Shown in pieces: positions 24,148-37,418 of a DNA stretch of 64,000 nt. The stretch is from Nocardioides insulae DSM 17944 (GTDB lineage: Bacteria; Actinomycetota; Actinomycetes; Propionibacteriales; Nocardioidaceae), in the NCBI RefSeq assembly GCF_000422825.1, contig NZ_KE383929.1, forward strand, positions 372,001 to 436,000, read 5' to 3'. The notes under the pieces are model-generated. The model saw only the letters and a program-made list of their open reading frames with translations, searched no databases and was not told the origin of the DNA. The translations under genes and the position numbers were made by a program. The stretch's first letter is position 1. Each line of letters starts with the position of its first letter.

Positions 24148-25701
24148 TCAATTCACCTGGCGGTCCATGCCCTCCCAGTACGGCGCCCGCAGCTTGAACT
24201 TCTGCAACTTGCCCGTGGCGGTGCGGGCCAGTTCGGTGCGGAACTCGATCACGGTGGGCGACTTGTAGCCGGCCAGGCGCTGCTTGCACCACCCGATCAG
24301 GTCCGCCTCGGTGGCCTCGGCTCCCTCGGCGAGGACGACGAGGGCCAGGATGGTCTCGCCCCACTTCTCACTGGGGACGCCGATCACGGCGACCTCGGCG
24401 ACGGAGGGGTGGGAGAACAGGCAGTCCTCGACCTCGATGGAGGAGACGTTCTCGCCGCCGGTGATGATCACGTCCTTCTTGCGGTCGCTGATGGTGAGAT
24501 AGCCGTCCTCCCCCAGCTCGCCGCCGTCCCCGGTGTGGAACCAGCCGTCGCGCAGGGCCCGTTCGGACTCTTCGGGCTGCTCCCAGTAGCCCTCGAGCAC
24601 GACGTTCGACCGGGCCAGCACCTCGCCGCCGCCCTCCCCGGCGGCGTCCGACTCCTCGACGGCCAGGCTCACCCCGAGGGCCGGCGCACCGGCGCGGGTG
24701 AGTCGCTGGGCGCGTTCGAGGGGCTCCAGATCGTCCCACTCCTGGCGGGTGCGGTTGATGGTGAGCAGCGGGCTGGTCTCGGTGAGGCCGTAGATCTGGA
24801 TGAACTCCCAGCCCAGTTCCTCCTCGACCCGTACGACGGTCTTGGTCGGCGGGGGCGCTCCGGCCATGATGATCCGCACCCGGTCGCGCCCGGGGATCTC
24901 GCCCTCCCAGGTCTGTGCGGCCTCCAGCACCGCCGCAGCCACGGCCGGCGCCGCGCACATGAAGGTCACGCCCTCATCCCGCACCCGGCGCAGGATCTCG
25001 GCGCCGTCCACCTTGCGGAGGATGACCTGCTTGATCCCGAGCCCGGTGGCGGCGAAGGGCATGCCCCATCCGTTGGCATGGAACTGGGGCAGGGTGTGCA
25101 GGTAGACGTCACGGTCGGTGAGGCCGGCGTGCAGCGCGAAGGTGACAGCGTTGGTCCAGATGTTGCGATGAGTGATCTGGACGCCCTTGGGCCGGGCGGT
25201 GGTGCCGGAGGTGTAGTTGATGGTCGCGGTGGCGTTCTCGTCGTGCTCCCACGGCTGCGGCTCGGCACCGATCGGTGCGAACATCTGCTCGTCCTCGCCG
25301 AGCACGAACCGGTGCTCCGCCCGCACCCCGGCCAGGGCCTGGTCGATCTCCGGGTCGACGTAGAGCACCCGGGCGCCGGAGTGCTCCACGATGTACTGCA
25401 CCTCGTCGGGGCTCAGCCGGAAGTTGATCGGCACCAGCACCCGCCCGAAGCCCGAGACCCCGAAGAAGCTGGTCAGCAGCCGGGCACTGTTGTGGCTGAC
25501 CACCGCCACCCGGTCCCCCGGTGCGATGCCGAGTTCGTCCAGCTTCGCCGCCTGGCGCCGGGCCAGGGCGCCGATCTCACGGTAGGTGAGCGAGCCGAGC
25601 GAGGGCGCCGGCTGGCCGGGCTCGTCGACGACGCCCACCCGGTCGCCGTACACCTGCACGGCTCGGTCGATGAAGTCGGTGACACTGAACGGGACGAACA
25701 C
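24148..25701 (-). CDS. AMP-forming fatty-acid/aryl-acid-CoA ligase
   Basis: The 517-residue adenylate-forming enzyme activates a carboxylic acid to an acyl-adenylate and then to acyl-CoA. Core motifs are INYTSGTTARPKGVQITHRN (P-loop A3), YGLTETSPLL (A5), GYWEQPEESERALRDGWFHTGDGGEL (A7), YLTISDRKKDVIITGGENVSS (A8 hinge) and ARTATGKLQKFKLR with the catalytic Lys (A10). The overall length fits medium/long-chain acyl-CoA synthetases of the FadD family. GTG 25701 has GGGAGG seven bases upstream. Its 5' end faces the thiC 3' end at a distance of 116 bases, so it has its own promoter or reads on from thiC. The substrate is unknown; the P450 operon's acid product is a speculative candidate. Confidence 0.9.
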   Translation of the reverse strand: MFVPFSVTDFIDRAVQVYGDRVGVVDEPGQPAPSLGSLTYREIGALARRQAAKLDELGIAPGDRVAVVSHNSARLLTSFFGVSGFGRVLVPINFRLSPDEVQYIVEHSGARVLYVDPEIDQALAGVRAEHRFVLGEDEQMFAPIGAEPQPWEHDENATATINYTSGTTARPKGVQITHRNIWTNAVTFALHAGLTDRDVYLHTLPQFHANGWGMPFAATGLGIKQVILRKVDGAEILRRVRDEGVTFMCAAPAVAAAVLEAAQTWEGEIPGRDRVRIIMAGAPPPTKTVVRVEEELGWEFIQIYGLTETSPLLTINRTRQEWDDLEPLERAQRLTRAGAPALGVSLAVEESDAAGEGGGEVLARSNVVLEGYWEQPEESERALRDGWFHTGDGGELGEDGYLTISDRKKDVIITGGENVSSIEVEDCLFSHPSVAEVAVIGVPSEKWGETILALVVLAEGAEATEADLIGWCKQRLAGYKSPTVIEFRTELARTATGKLQKFKLRAPYWEGMDRQVN

Positions 25702-25817
25702 GTCTTACCTCCCAGGCGATGGTGATGCGGCTCACTCTAATGATCCGACCCGGGCCCGCCTATCGCCTCCCCCTACCGACCTGGAGCGACCGGTGACCCC
25801 CCGACATCGTGCTGCCC

Positions 25818-30953
<5,136 letters not shown>

Positions 30954-30957
<4 letters not shown>

Positions 30958-31574
30958 GCGACCGCGGCGACCAGCTCCTTCGCGGCGGCGACCGGATCCG
31001 GCGCCCGCCACAACGCCCCGAGAACGGCGACGCCGTGCGCGCCGGCGGCTCGGGCCTGACGCGCTCGGGGAGCGTCGACGCCGCCGATGGCCAGGAGCGG
31101 CAGTGGCCCGGTGGCGCTGCCGACCGCCGCGGTGCCCAGCGGGTCGGGCAGCCCCTGCTTGGACGCGGTCGCCCAGACCGGCCCGAAGCCGGCGTAGTCG
31201 GCGCCGTCCCGAGCCGCCTGCTCGACCTGGCGGCGATCCCGGCAGGTCGCTCCGATCAGCAGGTCGGGGGCGATCTGCCGGGCGAGAGGCACGGGCAGGT
31301 CGTCGATCCCCAGGTGCACGCCGTCCGCGCCGGCGGCCAGGGCGAGGTCGACCCGGTCGTTGACCAGCACGAGGGTTCGTGTGCCGGCGAGCGCCCGCCG
31401 TACCCGGGCGACCAGTTCGAGCACCTCCCGGTCGGGCAGCGCCTTCGCCCGGACCTGGACCATCCCCACGCCCGCCCGGGCGAACGCCGGCAGCAGGGCG
31501 ATCTCGTCGGCGGCGGAGACCAGGGCGCACACCCTGGGCAACGGCGGTGGGGGCGCAGCACTCTCAGGACGCAT
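30954..31574 (-). CDS. thiE: Thiamine-phosphate synthase
   Basis: ThiE couples HMP-PP with thiazole phosphate to make thiamine monophosphate. The 206 residues show MVQVRAKALPDREVLELV, LVLVNDRVDLALAAGADGVHLGIDDLPVPLAR with the NDR and GVHLG ligands for the pyrophosphate-Mg site, GATCRDRRQVEQAARDGADYAGFGPVWATASKQG and LAIGGVDAPRA. GATC stands where most ThiE have G(S/C)SxH, a conservative change. It is first in the seven-gene operon, six bases after the end of the TPP riboswitch, with GAGGAAGAG before the ATG. Confidence 0.92.
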
Positions 31575-31579
31575 CTCTT

Positions 31580-31672
31580 CCTCGCTTCCTTCGCCGGAAT
31601 GACCCGGTGCAGGTTCGACGGTCGGGACGGCGTCAGCCCCATCTCAGCCCGCTGCCGCGGACTCCCGTGCTG
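31580..31672 (-). promoter_or_regulatory. TPP (THI-box) riboswitch controlling the thiamine operon
   Basis: On the minus strand the element reads CACGGGAGTCC, then GGGCTGAGATGGGGCTGA (the conserved CUGAGA), GACCGTCGAACCTGCACC (the GAACCUG/ACCUG block) and CGGGTCATTCCGGCGAAGGAAG (the GGGUAAUxCxxGCGAAGGGA 3' block). It ends beside the ribosome site of thiE, so TPP binding probably blocks translation initiation. A promoter lies directly upstream. Confidence 0.95.
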
Positions 31673-31683
31673 GATTGCGGTCG

Positions 31684-31712
31684 ACCGTAGCGGGAGGGCG
31701 AGGCCCTCGCAA
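31684..31712 (-). promoter_or_regulatory. Promoter of the thiamine operon
   Basis: On the minus strand TTGCGA (31712-31707) and TACGGT (31689-31684) are 17 bases apart. The predicted transcript start near 31677 places the riboswitch at its 5' end. Confidence 0.6.
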
Positions 31713-31809
31713 GGCCGGTGCGTTCCGGCAGCGAGGTCCCGCCGCGTACCGTGTCCCTGCCGATCCGCTCGGCCCCACCCGCCTCGCCGACAGCCAGGAG
31801 CCTCGCCGC

Positions 31810-32853
31810 ATGACCTCCGTGAAGCCGCCCTCCGCCGAGACCGCCTCCGCAGCCGCCGAGCGACTCGCCGCCCTGGCGACGCCGCCGGGTGCGCTGGGCC
31901 GGCTGGGCGAGGCGGCGGTCTGGCTCGCCGCGGCGCAGGGGACCGTGCCGCCGGCACCGCCGTCCCGGGTGCGGCTGGTCATCTTCGCCGGCGACCACGG
32001 CGTCGCCCAGCACGGCGTCTCGGCCTTCCCGGCCAGCATCACCGGGGCGATGGTGCGCAGCTTCCTCGCCGGCGGGGCCGGCGTGTCGGCCCTGGCCCGC
32101 GCCCACGACGTCAGCGTCCGGGTGCTCGACCTCGGCGTCGACGACGACTTCGCCGACCTCCCGGACGACGTACGTCGTCCGCTCCAGGCGCACAAGGTCC
32201 GCCGCGGCAGCGGCGCGATCCACCTCGAGGACGCCCTCACCGACGCCGAGGTGCGCGCCGCCCTGGCCGCCGGCGAACAGGTCGCCGCCGAGGAGATCGC
32301 TGCCGGTGCCGATCTGCTGATCAGCGGCGACATGGGCATCGGCAACACCACTCCGGCCGCGGCCCTGGTGGCGGCCGGTCTCGGCCTGGACGCCGACGCG
32401 GTGACCGGGCGCGGTACCGGGCTCGACGATGCCGCGATGGAGCACAAACGGGCAGTGATCGAGGCCGCCTGCGACCGCACCCGGACCCGCCATGACGACC
32501 CCGTCGCCACCCTCACCGCGCTCGGCAGCGCCGACCTCGCGGCCACGACCGGCTACCTCGCCGCGGCCGCCCGGGCCGGCGTACCGGTGTTGCTGGACGG
32601 CCTGATGTCGGTCGCCTGCGCGCTCACCGCCGACCGGCTCGCGCCCGGTGCGGCCGCCTGGTTCCTGGCCGGCCACCGCTCCCCCGAGCCGGCGCAGAGC
32701 CTGGTCCTCGACAAGCTGGGGCTCACCCCGCTGCTCGACCTCGGGATGCGGCTCGGCGAAGGGTCCGGCGCCGTCGCAGCGGTGCCGGTGCTCCGCAGCG
32801 CCGCCGTCCTGCTCCGCGACGTCGGGCTGCTCAGCGACCTCGGCCCGGCGTGA
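31810..32853 (+). CDS. cobT: Nicotinate-nucleotide:dimethylbenzimidazole phosphoribosyltransferase
   Basis: CobT attaches DMB to ribose phosphate from nicotinate mononucleotide, making alpha-ribazole phosphate for the lower ligand. The 347 residues include RLVIFAGDHGVAQHGVSAFPASITGAMVRSF, DLLISGDMGIGNTTPAAALVAA (nucleotide-binding), VTGRGTGLDD and the C-terminal LGMRLGEGSGAVAAVPVLRSA containing the catalytic-base Glu. ATG 31810 has AGGAG upstream. It is divergent from the thiamine operon and overlaps cobS. DMB would come from BluB, encoded at 40.4 kb. Confidence 0.95.
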   Translation: MTSVKPPSAETASAAAERLAALATPPGALGRLGEAAVWLAAAQGTVPPAPPSRVRLVIFAGDHGVAQHGVSAFPASITGAMVRSFLAGGAGVSALARAHDVSVRVLDLGVDDDFADLPDDVRRPLQAHKVRRGSGAIHLEDALTDAEVRAALAAGEQVAAEEIAAGADLLISGDMGIGNTTPAAALVAAGLGLDADAVTGRGTGLDDAAMEHKRAVIEAACDRTRTRHDDPVATLTALGSADLAATTGYLAAAARAGVPVLLDGLMSVACALTADRLAPGAAAWFLAGHRSPEPAQSLVLDKLGLTPLLDLGMRLGEGSGAVAAVPVLRSAAVLLRDVGLLSDLGPA

Positions 32854-33620
32854 TGCGTGACGGGGTCCTGCTCGCCGCCGGCACCCTGACGGCGGTGCCC
32901 GTCCCCGCACCGCGCACCGTCGACCGTGCCGCCGCCCGGGTCGCCATGCTGATCGCGCCGCTCGCCGTGCTGCCGCTCGGTGTGGCGGTCGCCGCGGTGC
33001 TCGCTGCGGGCGGCCTGCTCGGCCTGCCCGCGCCGGTGATCGGACTGCTCGCCGTCGGCGCCCTCGCGCTGGGCAGTCGGGCCTTCCACCTCGACGGCCT
33101 CTCCGACACCGTGGACGGGCTCACCGCCTCCTACGACCGGGAACGCTCCCTCGCCGTGATGAAGACCGGCACCGCCGGCCCTGCCGGAGTGGTCGCACTC
33201 GTGGTGGTGCTCGGACTCCAGGCCGCCGCCCTCGGATCGCTCTCCACCGCAGGGAGTACGCCGCTCGCGGGGGCGCTCCTCGCCGGCGTGGCCGTGCTCG
33301 TCTCGCGGTGCTCCCTCGCGCTGTGCTGCGCCCGCGGGATCCCGTCGGCCCGTCCGGGCGGACTGGGCGACCTCTACTCCGGCTCGGTCCCGCGCACCGG
33401 GGTGCTGGTCAGTTGGGCGGTGGCCGCCGCCGTACTCGCCGCGCTGGCCCCGGTCGCCGGACTGCCCTGGTGGCGAGGACTCCTAGCGATGCTCCTCGCC
33501 GCGGCCGTGGTCGGCCTGCTGATCCGCCACACCACGCGTCGCCTGGGCGGGGTGACCGGCGACGTCTTCGGCGCCTCGGTCGAACTCTCCCTCGCCACCA
33601 TCCTGCTCGCCCTCACCTGA
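32853..33620 (+). CDS. cobS: Adenosylcobinamide-GDP ribazoletransferase (cobalamin synthase)
   Basis: CobS is an integral membrane enzyme that joins adenosylcobinamide-GDP to alpha-ribazole (phosphate), forming cobalamin (phosphate). The 255-residue protein has RAFHLDGLSDTVDGL, the Asp-rich Mg2+ motif of the family, and LAVMKTGTAGPAGVVALVVVL, with about six hydrophobic helices. The ATG at 32853 overlaps the cobT stop (TGATG); a GTG at 32850 is equivalent. After its stop begins the paired 22-bp repeat arrays, which separate it from convergent cobU. Confidence 0.95.
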   Translation: MRDGVLLAAGTLTAVPVPAPRTVDRAAARVAMLIAPLAVLPLGVAVAAVLAAGGLLGLPAPVIGLLAVGALALGSRAFHLDGLSDTVDGLTASYDRERSLAVMKTGTAGPAGVVALVVVLGLQAAALGSLSTAGSTPLAGALLAGVAVLVSRCSLALCCARGIPSARPGGLGDLYSGSVPRTGVLVSWAVAAAVLAALAPVAGLPWWRGLLAMLLAAAVVGLLIRHTTRRLGGVTGDVFGASVELSLATILLALT

Positions 33621-33637
33621 CCCCCACCGGTCGAGAT

Positions 33638-33934
33638 GGGCCTCCCGGACCGTTGAGTCGGTCGTGGTGGGCGGTTGAGTCGCGCCTCCCGGACCGTCGA
33701 GTCGGTGCTCCCGGACCGTCGAGTCGGTGCTCCCGGACCGTCGAGTCGTGCCTCCCGGGGACATGCCGTACGGGACGACGGACTCAACCGTCCATCACGA
33801 CCAACTCAACCGCCCACCACGACCAACTCAACGGTCCACCACGACCGACTCAACGGTCCACCACGACCGACTCAACGGTCCACCACGGCCAACTCGACCG
33901 CCCACCACGACCGACTCAACGGCAGCAACACGCC
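33638..33934. repeat. Paired inverted arrays of the 22-bp repeat between cobS and cobU
   Basis: Five units in minus orientation (33638-33659, 33660-33681, 33682-33703, 33704-33725, 33726-33747) face six units plus a partial in plus orientation (33781-33802, 33803-33824, 33825-33846, 33847-33868, 33869-33890, 33891-33912, partial to 33934) across a 33-base centre. All share the GACTC(A/G)AC core and GTCC; the second half is GGGAG-type on the left and CCACGACC on the right. One left unit (33660-33681) is of the right-hand type. The array fills nearly the whole 354-base gap between convergent genes and could fold into one long hairpin in RNA or a cruciform in DNA. Confidence 0.9.
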
Positions 33935-33974
33935 CGGGGGCGGGCGGTCGCACAGGTACGTCGCAGAGGTGGGT

Positions 33975-34499
33975 TCAGAGCCGGAGGACCCGGCCGGCGA
34001 CGACCAGGTGGACCTCGTCGCACACCTCGGCGACCCGCTGGTTGACGGTGCCGAGCAGGTCGCGGAAGAGCATCCCCGAGCGATGCGCGGGTACGACGCC
34101 GAGGCCGACCTCGTTGGTCACCACCACCGCCACCGGCACGGTGGCCAGCACCCCGCAGAGCTCGTCGAGTTCGGCCGAGACCGCCTGGAAGGCCTCCGCC
34201 GAGGGACGTTCCCACAGCCAGCCGGCGTCGAGTCGGGCGGTCAGCCAAGTGCCCAGGCAGTCGATGAGGACCGGACCGGGCGATCCGGTCAGGGCTGTCG
34301 GGAGTTCGGCGGTCTCGACGGTCCGCCACCCCTCCGGGCGACGCTCGCGATGCGCGGCGACACGCGCGTCCCAGTCGGGATCGGTCCCGTCGGCCGGTCG
34401 CCCGGGTGCCACATAGGTGACCGCCGCGTCGGCCGGGAGCAACGCCTCGGCGTGCCGGGACTTGCCGGAGCGCACGCCGCCGGTCACCAGGATCCGCAT
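33975..34499 (-). CDS. cobU: Adenosylcobinamide kinase / adenosylcobinamide-phosphate guanylyltransferase
   Basis: CobU phosphorylates the aminopropanol arm and then adds GMP, preparing adenosylcobinamide-GDP for CobS. The 174-residue protein starts MRILVTGGVRSGKSRHAEALL (P-loop GGVRSGKS), continues with VTYVAPGRP, RVAAHRERRPEGWRTVET with the guanylylated His in the AxHRxRRP motif, VLIDCLGTWLT and VVVTNEVGLGVVPAHRSGMLFRDLLGTVNQRVAEVCDEV. It is last of an epoxide hydrolase-like, 2'-5' RNA ligase-like, cobU run with only 9 bases before it, and convergent with cobS. Confidence 0.96.
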   Translation of the reverse strand: MRILVTGGVRSGKSRHAEALLPADAAVTYVAPGRPADGTDPDWDARVAAHRERRPEGWRTVETAELPTALTGSPGPVLIDCLGTWLTARLDAGWLWERPSAEAFQAVSAELDELCGVLATVPVAVVVTNEVGLGVVPAHRSGMLFRDLLGTVNQRVAEVCDEVHLVVAGRVLRL

Positions 34500-34508
34500 G
34501 CCCGCACC

Positions 34509-35120
34509 CTAGACGGACGGGTGGTCCCGGCTGCGCCCGGTCAGGACCCAGCTGTGGAGCACGCGACAGGCATGGTTGGCCCACCACTGCAGGTCGACCC
34601 GGTCGACGGTGAGGGTGACGGGAAGCAGGTCGGCCAGGTCGGCACGCACCGAGGACAGGCTGACCGCTCCGCCGACCTGGTCGAGGGTCAGGTGCGGGAC
34701 CGGATCCGGGAACCGCCCGGCGTACGGCGCGTAGCCGGGGAAGGCGGCCGCCAGCGCGCGAGTGAGCGCGGTGAACGGCTCGTCGGGCGAGGGACGGAGG
34801 TGGATCAGGCCGTCGGGGAACACGGAGACCTCGCCGAGCTTGACCTCGAACGGCGACACCCCGGACAGCACCTCACCGACCCGCGCCAGATCGGCTGGGG
34901 CCGGGTCGGGCAGCCAGGGACCGAGCAGGGTGATGTGGGCGTGCACCCAGGCGGGGTCGGCGGAGAGGCAGGAGTCGTCGTAGTGCGCGGTGCGCGCAGC
35001 GACGTACTCCTCCAGGGCGGGCACCGGGACGACCAGCACGCTGTGTCCCCCGGCGCCCGGCGCCCGACTCACCGCCCGACTCACCGCTCGGGTCACGCCA
35101 CGACTCACCGCAGGACTCAC
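34509..35120 (-). CDS. 2'-5' RNA ligase family (2H phosphoesterase) protein
   Basis: About 203 residues with the two 2H motifs HAHITLLGP and PHLTLDQ that define LigT-type cyclic phosphodiesterases, plus a C-terminal VDLQWWANHACRVLHSWVL. Such enzymes open 2',3'-cyclic or 2'-5' phosphodiester bonds in RNA or nucleotides; substrate unknown. The N-terminal 20 codons are five 12-base repeats each starting with GTG, so the exact start is ambiguous; the domain proper begins at GHSVLVVPVPALE. GTG 35120 overlaps the upstream stop. It lies between the hydrolase and cobU genes with tight spacing. Confidence 0.8.
   Translation of the reverse strand: MSPAVSRGVTRAVSRAVSRAPGAGGHSVLVVPVPALEEYVAARTAHYDDSCLSADPAWVHAHITLLGPWLPDPAPADLARVGEVLSGVSPFEVKLGEVSVFPDGLIHLRPSPDEPFTALTRALAAAFPGYAPYAGRFPDPVPHLTLDQVGGAVSLSSVRADLADLLPVTLTVDRVDLQWWANHACRVLHSWVLTGRSRDHPSV
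35061..35120 (-). repeat. Five 12-bp tandem units, each opening with GTG, at the start of the 2H phosphoesterase gene
   Basis: Reading from 35120 down, five consecutive 12-base units each begin GTGA; four begin GTGAGTC and the last two are identical. All GTGs are in frame, giving up to five alternative starts that differ by four residues each. Confidence 0.75.
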
Positions 35121-36109
35121 CGCAGGGAGCCCAGGAACTCCAGGAGCAGGTCGTTGACCTCCTTGGCGCGCTCCTGCTGGACCCAGTGTCCGCAGCCCGG
35201 CAGGATGTGGCTGCCACGCAGGTGCGGCAGGGTCTTCTCGAAGCGGTCGATGTTGCGCTTACCCCACACGGTCGGCCCGTCGAACTGGCCGCCCACGAAC
35301 AGCGCCGGCACCTCGATCGGCCGGTCGCCGAAGGCGGCGAGGTCCTCCCAGTCGCGGTCGACGTTGCGGTAGCGGTTGAGCGGGCCGGAGAAGCCGCCGC
35401 ATTCGAACTCGGCGGCGTAGAAGTCCAGATCCTCCTCGTCCATCCACTCCGGCATCTGGTCGGGGTAGACGAACCGGTCGCTCATCAGTCCGCCCGGAGC
35501 GATGGCGGCGAGCCCGGTGAACCCCGCGTTCCGGGCGATCAGGCCGCCCTCGCCCGAACTGGTGAAGTACATCCCCAACAGCCACCGGCGTACGTCGGCC
35601 TCGATCTCGGCCTCGGCACGACCCGGTCGCTGGAAGTAGTTGATGTAGAACTCGTCCTCGCCGCCCATGGCCCGGAACCCGTCGGTCGGGCGGGTCGGCC
35701 CGGAGGGCGCGAACGGCACCGAGAGCCCCGCGACGGCGGTGAACACGTCCGGCCGGAGCTGGGCGGTGGTCCAGGCGATCGGTGCCCCCCAGTCGTGCCC
35801 GACGATCACGGCGGTCTCGGCGCCGAGCGCCCGCACCAGGGCGAGGTTGTCGGCGACGTGCCGCACCATCCGGTAGTCCTCGATCGCGGCGGGCTTGGAG
35901 CTGCGTCCGTAGCCGCGGACGTCGAGGGCCACCGCCCGGTAGCCGGCGTCGGCGAGGGCGGGGAGCTGGTGACGCCAGGAGTACCACGACTCCGGGAAGC
36001 CGTGCACGAACAGCACCATCGGCCCCTCCTCGGGGCCGAGTTCCACACTGTGGATCCGGATGCCGTTGACGTCGGAGAGCTGATGGCGGGCGGCTGAGAT
36101 ATCGGTCAC
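35117..36109 (-). CDS. Alpha/beta hydrolase, epoxide-hydrolase type
   Basis: The 330-residue hydrolase has LFVHGFPESWYSWRHQLPAL (HGxP oxyanion motif), VALDVRGYGRSSKP, VIVGHDWGAPIAWTTA with an Asp nucleophile rather than Ser, which marks soluble epoxide hydrolases, a cap with YFQRPGRAEAEIEADVRRWL, and catalytic His in PGCGHWVQQERAKEVN. It would open an epoxide to a diol via an alkyl-enzyme intermediate; fluoroacetate or haloalkane hydrolysis are alternatives. GTG 36109 gives the normal family N terminus; the much longer open frame upstream is a shadow of cobG. Divergent from the cobG riboswitch. Confidence 0.88.
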   Translation of the reverse strand: MTDISAARHQLSDVNGIRIHSVELGPEEGPMVLFVHGFPESWYSWRHQLPALADAGYRAVALDVRGYGRSSKPAAIEDYRMVRHVADNLALVRALGAETAVIVGHDWGAPIAWTTAQLRPDVFTAVAGLSVPFAPSGPTRPTDGFRAMGGEDEFYINYFQRPGRAEAEIEADVRRWLLGMYFTSSGEGGLIARNAGFTGLAAIAPGGLMSDRFVYPDQMPEWMDEEDLDFYAAEFECGGFSGPLNRYRNVDRDWEDLAAFGDRPIEVPALFVGGQFDGPTVWGKRNIDRFEKTLPHLRGSHILPGCGHWVQQERAKEVNDLLLEFLGSLR

Positions 36110-36214
36110 GGCGCTCAGTGTGGCATCGCCGGCCCACCGTGTCGCCCGATCGACGCCGGCAACCGGCCATGACGCCCGGTCAGCGACCACCGAAGGGGCG
36201 CTGCCGGGCTCGGG

Positions 36215-36384
36215 AGGTATCGTGGCGCCGCCAGTCACGGGAACCCGGTGAGAATCCGGGGCTGACGCGCAGCGGTGTGGGTGACGGGCAGGACATGCCT
36301 CCGGGAGACCGGCGGCAGCCACTGGGCAGCTGCCCGGGAAGGCGTCCTGGCCGGATGAACCCGAGTCCGAAGACCTGCTGGCCC
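36215..36384 (+). promoter_or_regulatory. Cobalamin riboswitch before cobG
   Basis: The leader contains CACGGGAACCCGGTGAGAATCC then GGGGCTGACGCGCAGCGGT, GCCACTGGG followed by a GGGAAGGCG (the B12-box region), and GAGTCCGAAGACCTGCTGG near 36363-36381. This order is that of the AdoCbl riboswitch. It ends 65 bases before cobG and should shut the cobG-cobH-cobIJ-cobM-bluB operon when cobalamin is plentiful. The remainder of the 340-base gap shows no ORF. Confidence 0.9.
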
Positions 36385-36449
36385 TTGCGGCGACCGCCGC
36401 GAGGTCGACCACGGACCCCGCGCACGGGTCCTGACCTCGAAGGGCTCCG

Positions 36450-37418
36450 ATGGCTTCACCCCCCACGCCTGGTGACGCTCCGACCCCAACTGGGTCCGAC
36501 ATCGGGTCCGACATCGGGTCCGACATCGGGTCCGACATCGGGTCCACCGGCGGCCGCACCCGGCGGGATCTCTGCCCTGGTGTCCTGCGCCCCTGGCCGG
36601 CGCAGGATGGCCTGCTGGTGCGCCTGCGGGTACCGGGCGGGCGCATCACCGCAGCCCAGTTGGACAGGCTGCTCGCGCTCAGTGAGGAGTACGGCGACGG
36701 GGCGGTCCAGCTGACCAGCCGGGCCAATCTGCAGGTGCGGGGCCTGCCCGGCGTCCAGGGCAGGCTGCTTCCCGAGGTCGTGGCCGGGCTGCGGGCGACC
36801 GGGCTGGTCCCCTCGCTCCGGCATGACCTGGTGCGCAACATCGTGATGTCGCCCCAGAGCGGGCTGGTCGGCGGGCGCACCGACCTGCGCCCGGTCGTCG
36901 CCGCGCTCGACGCGCGGCTCCAGCAGGACCCTGCTCTGGCCGAGCTGCCCGGTCGTTTCCTGTTCGTGCTCGACGACGGCCGTGGCGACCTGCGGGACCT
37001 TCTCGAGCGGACCTGCGACCTCGGTCTGGCCGCCCTGGACCGCGACACCGCGCAGCTCCGGGTGGGCGGCGGGTGGACCGGGGCCATCCCTGTCTCCCGG
37101 GCCGCCGACACCCTGATCCAACTGGCCGGACGGTTCCTCCAGACCCGTGGTGGGGGCCCGGCCGCACCCTGGCACGTCCGGGAGTTGGCCGTCCCCCTGG
37201 TCATCCCCAGCGCCCCCGACCCGAGGTTGCCGGCCCCCTGCGAGGCACTGCCGGCGGGTCCGGTGCCGGGCGGCACCCACCTGACCTTCCCCGGCGGCAT
37301 CCTGACCCGCGCCGACGCGGCCGCCCTGCTGGACGGGCACACCGATCTGGTGATCACCCCGTGGCGCGGCGTACTGATCCCCACCACCAACGAACCCCAT
37401 ACCCCGGAGGCCCGATGA
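36450..37418 (+). CDS. cobG: CobG-like precorrin-3B synthase (sulfite/nitrite reductase-like half domains)
   Basis: CobG is the O2-dependent enzyme that oxidises precorrin-3A to precorrin-3B, the ring-contraction entry of the aerobic route. The 322-residue product has LCPGVLRPWPAQDGLLVRLRVPGGRITAAQLDRL, LTSRANLQVRGLP (ferredoxin-like half-domain of nitrite/sulfite reductases) and RHDLVRNIVMSPQSGL. It is shorter than classical CobG (about 400-460 residues), and I see only three cysteines, not arranged as the CX5C/CX3C [4Fe-4S]-siroheme set. The N-terminal region carries four perfect 12-base repeats (GSDI). AAGG precedes the ATG. First gene of the riboswitch-controlled operon; stop overlaps cobH. 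Confidence 0.8.
   Translation: MASPPTPGDAPTPTGSDIGSDIGSDIGSDIGSTGGRTRRDLCPGVLRPWPAQDGLLVRLRVPGGRITAAQLDRLLALSEEYGDGAVQLTSRANLQVRGLPGVQGRLLPEVVAGLRATGLVPSLRHDLVRNIVMSPQSGLVGGRTDLRPVVAALDARLQQDPALAELPGRFLFVLDDGRGDLRDLLERTCDLGLAALDRDTAQLRVGGGWTGAIPVSRAADTLIQLAGRFLQTRGGGPAAPWHVRELAVPLVIPSAPDPRLPAPCEALPAGPVPGGTHLTFPGGILTRADAAALLDGHTDLVITPWRGVLIPTTNEPHTPEAR
36492..36539 (+). repeat. 12-bp tandem repeat inside cobG (four units)
   Basis: GGGTCCGACATC is repeated four times perfectly with a partial fifth, encoding GSDIGSDIGSDIGSDIG in the N-terminal extension of CobG. The unit length preserves frame. Confidence 0.95.
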
